Assembly (NCBI GenBank): GCA_047610145.1
Contig: JBLFZF010000119.1
Location: forward strand, 1 to 8,703
Direction of reading: 5' to 3'
DNA: 8,703 bases
DNA from: CAJXZP01 sp047610145
GTDB lineage: Bacteria > Bacteroidota > Bacteroidia > Flavobacteriales_G > Salibacteraceae
Shown: piece after piece, positions 5,518-8,703 of the stretch
Layout of the letters: each line of letters starts with the position of its first letter
Position numbering within the stretch: position 1 is the first letter of the stretch
Position numbers and translations under genes: made by a program
Notes under the pieces: model-generated
The model's database searches: none
Seen by the model: the letters and a program-made list of their open reading frames with translations, nothing else
Told to the model about the DNA's origin: nothing

Positions 5518-6315
5518 ATGAGATATTTCATACACTTAGGCTTTGATGGCAGTACATACAGGGGTTGGCAAAGACAAACGGAAACGAATGAGACGGTTCA
5601 GGAAATCATAGAGCAAACGCTTTCTCAATTATTCAAGAGAAAAATCAGTGTGTATGGCTGTGGGCGCACTGATGCAGGTGTGCATGCCAGTCAGTATGTT
5701 ATTCAAATTAACTTGGAAGAGGTCCCTATATTCGATTTGAAGTTTAGGTTGAACAAAAACTTACCAGATGGTATTGCAGTTTTTGAAATTTTCGAGGTCC
5801 AAGAAAATCAACATTGTCGCCATGACGCCATAGCACGAACCTATGATTATTTTATTCACTGGAATAAAGACCCCGGACTAATGCGCTATAGTTCTTTTTA
5901 TGAGGATTTAAAATTAGATTTTAATCGGATGAAAAAGGCGGCTGCCCTTATCTTGGTAACGAAAGATTTTAAAGCGGTTTGTAAGCAGCCAGATTTATAT
6001 CCCAATACCTTGTGCCATATAAGTCAGTGTGAAGTATTTGTTAACGCGGAGCAAGGTCGACTTCGGTTTACGATCACTGCCAATCGTTTTCTGCGTGGAA
6101 TGGTTCGCATATGTGTTTTTTATTTACTGGAAGTAGGAAGAGGTAAAATCACCTTAAATGAGTTTAAAGAGATTTTAAATCAAGAAAGAGAGTTGAAAGA
6201 GAAACAACCGGCTCATCCCAATGGTCTATTCCTGAGTCGAGTGGAATACCCGTTTTTAAGATTGAAAGATTCACATAGTTTAATTCGCATGCTGAAGGTT
6301 GGCCTAGAAGAGTAG
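5518..6315 (+). CDS. truA: tRNA pseudouridine synthase, TruA family
   Basis: This 265-residue protein has the TruA signature YGCGRTDAGVHASQYV with the catalytic Asp at D52, an N-terminal GFDGSTYRGWQRQ (8-20), ARTYDYFIHW in the middle, and NRFLRGMVRI from 189. TruA isomerises uridines 38-40 in the tRNA anticodon arm to pseudouridine in the cytosol and needs no cofactor. Length is normal for the family (about 245-270). The usual VGxLLxVGxGK stretch reads CVFYLLEVGRGK, and the C-terminus ends HPNGLFLSRVEYP, so it is a somewhat divergent member. Some Flavobacteriia carry two TruA paralogues, and this could be the second, less canonical one; that is inference. ATG 5518 is the first in frame after a TAA four codons upstream. 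The gene appears monocistronic. Confidence 0.93.
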   Translation: MRYFIHLGFDGSTYRGWQRQTETNETVQEIIEQTLSQLFKRKISVYGCGRTDAGVHASQYVIQINLEEVPIFDLKFRLNKNLPDGIAVFEIFEVQENQHCRHDAIARTYDYFIHWNKDPGLMRYSSFYEDLKLDFNRMKKAAALILVTKDFKAVCKQPDLYPNTLCHISQCEVFVNAEQGRLRFTITANRFLRGMVRICVFYLLEVGRGKITLNEFKEILNQERELKEKQPAHPNGLFLSRVEYPFLRLKDSHSLIRMLKVGLEE

Positions 6316-6363
6316 GTAGGTTATTATTTAATAGGTATTTAGCCACAAATACTTCTTAAATTA

Positions 6364-6414
6364 TGGTCGTTTTGAATACGAATAAATAGCATAAAGCTGA
6401 TTCATTTACGACCA
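6364..6414. repeat. Imperfect long hairpin downstream of truA
   Basis: TGGTCGT (6364-6370) pairs with ACGACCA (6408-6414), and the inner TGAAT (6373-6377) pairs with ATTCA (6400-6404) across a 2/3-nt internal loop. On the plus strand an A-run, not a T-run, follows, so it is not an ordinary intrinsic terminator for truA. It might protect the truA 3' end or be a regulatory structure. Confidence 0.4.
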
Positions 6415-6469
6415 AAAAAAACAAAGAAATAGGAGGTGTTAGAATACGGAAAAGCGGATGAATATAGAG

Positions 6470-6496
6470 TTGATTGACATTAATAATTTACATTTA
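6470..6496 (+). promoter_or_regulatory. Promoter of the 107-residue hypothetical gene
   Basis: TACATTTA (6489-6496) is one mismatch from TAnnTTTG and has a TTG -33 candidate at 6470-6472, 16 nt upstream. The box ends 29 nt before the ATG at 6526, which fits a short leader. Confidence 0.4.
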
Positions 6497-6525
6497 CCCA
6501 CTAATTGTGACACACATAAAATAGC

Positions 6526-6849
6526 ATGAAAAACAACAAAGAAAAACCATCACCAGAAGCCAAAGCACTGTCTCTTTTTTTAATGGCTTTTAAAACTGTA
6601 AAACCAATTTACAAAGAGCAATCTAAGCGTATCAATAGGTTATGGGGTTTAGTAATAGCTGAAGAAATGAGCATGGCCGACTATATGGAAAAAGTAGAAA
6701 GTATGTTAACGCTAAACGGTGGTTATTCCAAGGTGGTGGAGAAAACGGTTCGACATTACCTAGAAAAAACGGGGGAGTGGAAATTACAAGGTGACGACAA
6801 ATATTGTCAAGATGCCCAAGAAATTGCTGCTAAGTTATTAAGTAAATAG
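6526..6849 (+). CDS. Hypothetical helical protein, 107 residues
   Basis: I do not recognise this family. The protein has a polar Lys/Glu-rich N-terminus (1-12), a first helix-like stretch (AKALSLFLMAFKTV, 13-26), a second around NRLWGLVIAEEMS, then TLNGGYSKVVEKTVRHYL and a C-terminal helix ending AQEIAAKLLSK. It looks all-alpha, soluble and cytosolic, with no signal peptide and no span long enough for a membrane helix. There is one cysteine and no metal or nucleotide motif. Coding character is good: one clean frame, ordinary codon use and an acceptable promoter. It stands alone between truA (210 bp upstream) and the mepB pseudogene (80 bp downstream), so context gives no function. The start is the first Met after a stop in frame. 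Confidence 0.75.
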   Translation: MKNNKEKPSPEAKALSLFLMAFKTVKPIYKEQSKRINRLWGLVIAEEMSMADYMEKVESMLTLNGGYSKVVEKTVRHYLEKTGEWKLQGDDKYCQDAQEIAAKLLSK

Positions 6850-6929
6850 TCGTGTAATTCATTCTTTACCAACGTTTTTTTATAGTATTTTGTAGTGCGT
6901 ATATGCGTGCGCTCGCAATAAATACTTCT

Positions 6930-7419
6930 ATGAACCCGAGTATTAAGCACGTTAACATGGAGGTTTACGACAAATTAGAGTTGGAATATCTAATTTTCAA
7001 GTAGAAGAGGAAAGTGTAGATTATAAGGCGTGTAATTTTAAATTACACGGTTTTCACTTTAGGGAGAGAACCGCGAAAATCACTCCAAAAAAGTAGCTCA
7101 ATTCGTTACTTTTTGGAAACGAAAAGAGAATGGGCACATGGAACCATTTAATGAATTAGACGCTATTGATTTTCTTGTTGCTCAGGTGCGGACAGCAAAT
7201 AAAAGAGGTTGATTTGTATTTCCAAAGTCTATTCTGATAAAAAAAGAATTATTTCAACCCTAAAAAACGAAGGAAAGAGAGCGTTTCGAATCTACCCTAA
7301 TTGGGAATATAGCGAATAATACACAAGCCAAACGCACGAAAAAATGGCCCGTATATTATTTGCATGAAATAAATGATTCTCATCCTCTAATTAAAGTTTG
7401 CACGTTCTGTATAAAGTGA
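6930..7419 (+). pseudogene. mepB: MepB family protein, frameshifted pseudogene
   Basis: Joining frames restores a MepB-like protein. It begins at ATG 6930 (MNPSIKHVNMEVYDKLELEY). A one-base loss near 6987-6994 leads to NFQVEEESVDYKACNFKLHG and RTAKITPKK. A one-base loss in the A6 run at 7087-7092 leads to VAQFVTFWKRKENG, MEPFNELDAIDFLVAQVRT and then TGA (7210-7212) where the family has Gln in GQFVFPK. FVFPKSILIKK follows, then a one-base loss in the A7 run 7239-7245, then IISTLKNEGKRAFRIYPNWE. A TAA at 7317 and another shift precede QAKRTKKWPVYYLHEI. The order AKITPKK, FWKR, EPF, FVFPK, GKRAFRIYP, QAxRTxxW is the MepB pattern (about 140-170 residues; named from the mepRAB locus of Staphylococcus, function unknown). 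The frame stays open to TGA 7417-7419. With at least five lesions it cannot make the protein. Homopolymer sequencing error could explain two of them, not all. Confidence 0.88.
7029..7049. repeat. 21-nt near-perfect palindrome inside the mepB remnant
   Basis: CGTGTAATTT (7029-7038) and AAATTACACG (7040-7049) are exact 10-bp inverted copies around one T. It overlaps codons for ACNFKLHG of the remnant, so it may be coincidental. The first nine bases also occur at 6851-6859, just after the 107-residue gene. Confidence 0.45.
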
Positions 7420-7489
7420 GGTAAATCTAACGACACCCATTGATTTGGTTGATAGGTAAGGGTAAATAATAGGAGGTCAGTTCTGGTAA

Positions 7490-7624
7490 ATAAATAATTT
7501 TCATTATCCCATATTTGGAATATTAACGGTCTTTGCTATAGCATTGATTATTCGGTTTTACATTTCAAAGAAATGTGTTAATCCTTCTGCGAAATGTGGA
7601 AGTAAACTTCCTGAAAAAAAACTC
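7490..7624 (+). pseudogene. Possible fragment of a small membrane/Cys protein
   Basis: A frame open from 7490 encodes a hydrophobic span (IFGILTVFAIALIIRFYI) followed by SKKCVNPSAKCGSKLPEKK. This resembles the N-terminal anchor and first metal-ligand pair of small flavobacterial membrane proteins with a zinc-ribbon tail. There is no ATG or plausible start (a TAA sits at 7487-7489). The cysteines are CX6C instead of CX2C, and no second Cys pair follows before the next gene. It may be a decayed fragment or chance. The stretch 7420-7489 shows nothing. Confidence 0.25.
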
Positions 7625-7631
7625 ATATTTG
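7624..7631 (+). promoter_or_regulatory. Possible -7 box for the SDR gene
   Basis: CATATTTG is one mismatch from TAnnTTTG and ends 27 nt before the SDR start codon. No convincing -33 element was found. Confidence 0.28.
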
Positions 7632-7658
7632 TAATATTATTCACTAAAAGCATTTCAA

Positions 7659-8558
7659 ATGACAAATCAATCTTGGGATTCACGACATATTCCTGATCAA
7701 AAAGGAAAAACCATTGTTATTACAGGAGCATCCAGTGGGTTGGGAAAGGAAGCCACCAAAGTACTAGCAGCAAAGAATGCCAAAGTAATTATGGCTGTTC
7801 GAAACCCGAATAAGGCACAGGCTATAGCAGCTCAAATTATTTCTGAGGTAAAGGGAGCACAAATTGAAATTAAAGTTTTAGATCTAACTAGTTTAGCTTC
7901 TATTCAGGAGTTTGCGGATACCTTAATGAAAGAGGTGAGTATATTAGATGTATTGATTAATAATGCGGGAATTATGATGTGTCCTTTTTCAAAAACGAAG
8001 GACGGCTTAGAAATCCAAATGGCAACTAATCACTTTGGCCATTTTGCTCTTACCGGTTTATTAATGCCTCTGTTAAAAAGAACGAAAGACTCTCGAATTG
8101 TAGTCACGAGTAGCATCGCGCACAAAACTGGGAATATTAACTTTGAAGACATCAATTGGAAATCTAGAAAATACGATACAAATAAAGCCTATTGCGATAG
8201 CAAGCTAGCCAACCTCTATTTTATGCATGAATTGGTAGAGCGTTTAAAATCGGATAGTGAGTCACCTATAGTCACTTGTGCGCATCCGGGGTGGACTAAA
8301 ACTAGTTTGGATAGGCATTCTAGTATTGCTAGCTTTTTAGGCAATATAGTCGCTCAAAAAGTAGACATGGGGACGTTGCCCAGTTTACGGGCAGCTACCG
8401 ATATGGAAGCTCATACAGGTGATTATTTTGGACCAAAAGGAATTCTTGAAATGAGAGGTTACCCTGTTTTGGTGAGCTCTAATGAAATGGCAAACAATAA
8501 AGAAAATGCAAAAAAACTCTGGGCCTTGTCAGAAGAATTAACCGGTGTTCGGTATTAA
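7659..8558 (+). CDS. Short-chain dehydrogenase/reductase (SDR family)
   Basis: This 299-residue protein has all classical SDR elements: the cofactor motif TGASSGLG (22-29) after GKTIVI, LINNAG with N101-N102-A103-G104, VVTSSIAH with the catalytic Ser at 151 or 152, and YCDSK giving Y178 and K182. An Arg soon after strand 2 (MAVRNPNKAQ) suggests preference for NADP(H). The NHFGHFALTGLL stretch and AHPGWTKTSL resemble the retinol-dehydrogenase/WWOX-like group of SDRs, which reduce or oxidise carbonyl and alcohol groups; the natural substrate cannot be deduced. It is cytosolic, with no signal peptide. Length is slightly above the classical 250, typical of this subgroup. ATG 7659 puts the glycine motif at the usual distance from the N-terminus. 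It follows about 800 bp of decayed DNA and has no partner gene, so context does not help. Confidence 0.94.
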   Translation: MTNQSWDSRHIPDQKGKTIVITGASSGLGKEATKVLAAKNAKVIMAVRNPNKAQAIAAQIISEVKGAQIEIKVLDLTSLASIQEFADTLMKEVSILDVLINNAGIMMCPFSKTKDGLEIQMATNHFGHFALTGLLMPLLKRTKDSRIVVTSSIAHKTGNINFEDINWKSRKYDTNKAYCDSKLANLYFMHELVERLKSDSESPIVTCAHPGWTKTSLDRHSSIASFLGNIVAQKVDMGTLPSLRAATDMEAHTGDYFGPKGILEMRGYPVLVSSNEMANNKENAKKLWALSEELTGVRY

Positions 8559-8594
8559 AACTAAAAAAGTTTAAAACAAAAAAAAATAGGCCTG

Positions 8595-8608
8595 CCAATT
8601 TTTATTGG
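8595..8608. terminator. Weak hairpin after the SDR gene
   Basis: CCAAT and ATTGG form a 5-bp stem around TTTT, 36 nt after the SDR stop. On the plus strand the next T-run (8618-8622) is too far away; on the minus strand a T-run lies about 8 nt past the stem. Termination is uncertain in either direction. Confidence 0.25.
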
Positions 8609-8703
8609 TCATCTAAGTTTTTACGCATTATTTCAGCTAATGCTAAATATGGCTATACTATGTAGCTTTGCAACAAGGCGTAACGGTAGTATCCTAAAGT
8701 ATA

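Noticed and set aside
6164..6346. 60-codon minus-strand open frame over the end of truA
   Set aside because: It is antisense to conserved TruA sequence, with no promoter box and no protein-like features.
6458..6529. 23-codon frame whose stop overlaps the ATG of the 107-residue gene (ATGA)
   Set aside because: Translational coupling was considered, but the -7 box for the downstream gene lies inside it, so it would not be on that transcript. Composition is unremarkable.
8602..8703. Minus-strand frame at the right edge ending PYLALAEIMRKNLDDQ
   Set aside because: It has an internal in-frame stop (8655-8653) and only 16 codons after it. A transposase or other gene tail was considered, but nothing is diagnostic and the window ends.
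1..8703. Search for CRISPR arrays, tRNA or rRNA genes, phage genes, complete insertion sequences, or toxin-antitoxin and defence operons
   Set aside because: No regularly spaced repeats, cloverleaf, transposase, integrase or paired small genes could be read on either strand. The intact genes are separate transcription units, so no new multi-gene system is claimed.

Overview
The window comes from an AT-rich member of the Bacteroidota, most likely class Flavobacteriia. Four things point there. Several genes are preceded by the TAnnTTTG-type -7 box of this phylum, and no gene needs a Shine-Dalgarno site. There is a remnant of a type IX secretion (T9SS) C-terminal sorting domain. A cold-shock-domain protein carries the Lys-rich N-terminal extension I associate with these bacteria. 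The split methylmalonyl-CoA mutase small subunit also fits.

Layout, left to right. (1) 1-396, minus: N-terminal part of methylmalonyl-CoA mutase small subunit (mutA), running off the left edge. (2) 592-2700, plus: the nucleic-acid-binding protein Tex, divergent from mutA. (3) 2755-3645, minus: a radical SAM protein, convergent with tex. (4) 3765-4220, plus: the cold-shock-domain protein, divergent from the radical SAM gene, with a near-identical -7 box on each side of a roughly 120-bp gap, and ended by a strong terminator. (5) 4275-5265: gene-poor DNA holding a decayed T9SS cargo remnant (4480-4737, minus) with its own terminator, a doubtful short membrane ORF and several inverted repeats. 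(6) 5266-5370, plus: a 34-residue Lys-rich microprotein. (7) 5518-6315, plus: a TruA-type tRNA pseudouridine synthase. (8) 6526-6849, plus: an unrecognised 107-residue helical protein. (9) 6850-7658: about 800 bp of decayed coding DNA, with a clear MepB-family pseudogene (6930-7419) and a possible fragment of a membrane/Cys protein. (10) 7659-8558, plus: a short-chain dehydrogenase/reductase.

The intact genes are mostly single transcription units of core or housekeeping type: RNA transactions (Tex, cold-shock protein, TruA), propionate/methylmalonyl metabolism (MutA) and two enzymes of unknown substrate (radical SAM, SDR). They do not form an evident pathway or operon. No phage, CRISPR, rRNA, tRNA or complete insertion sequence was seen. 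I found no convincing undescribed multi-gene system. The most interesting items are the orphan T9SS sorting domain joined to what looks like a signal-peptide start, the MepB pseudogene broken at A-runs, a possibly leaderless radical SAM gene, and the Lys-rich microprotein.
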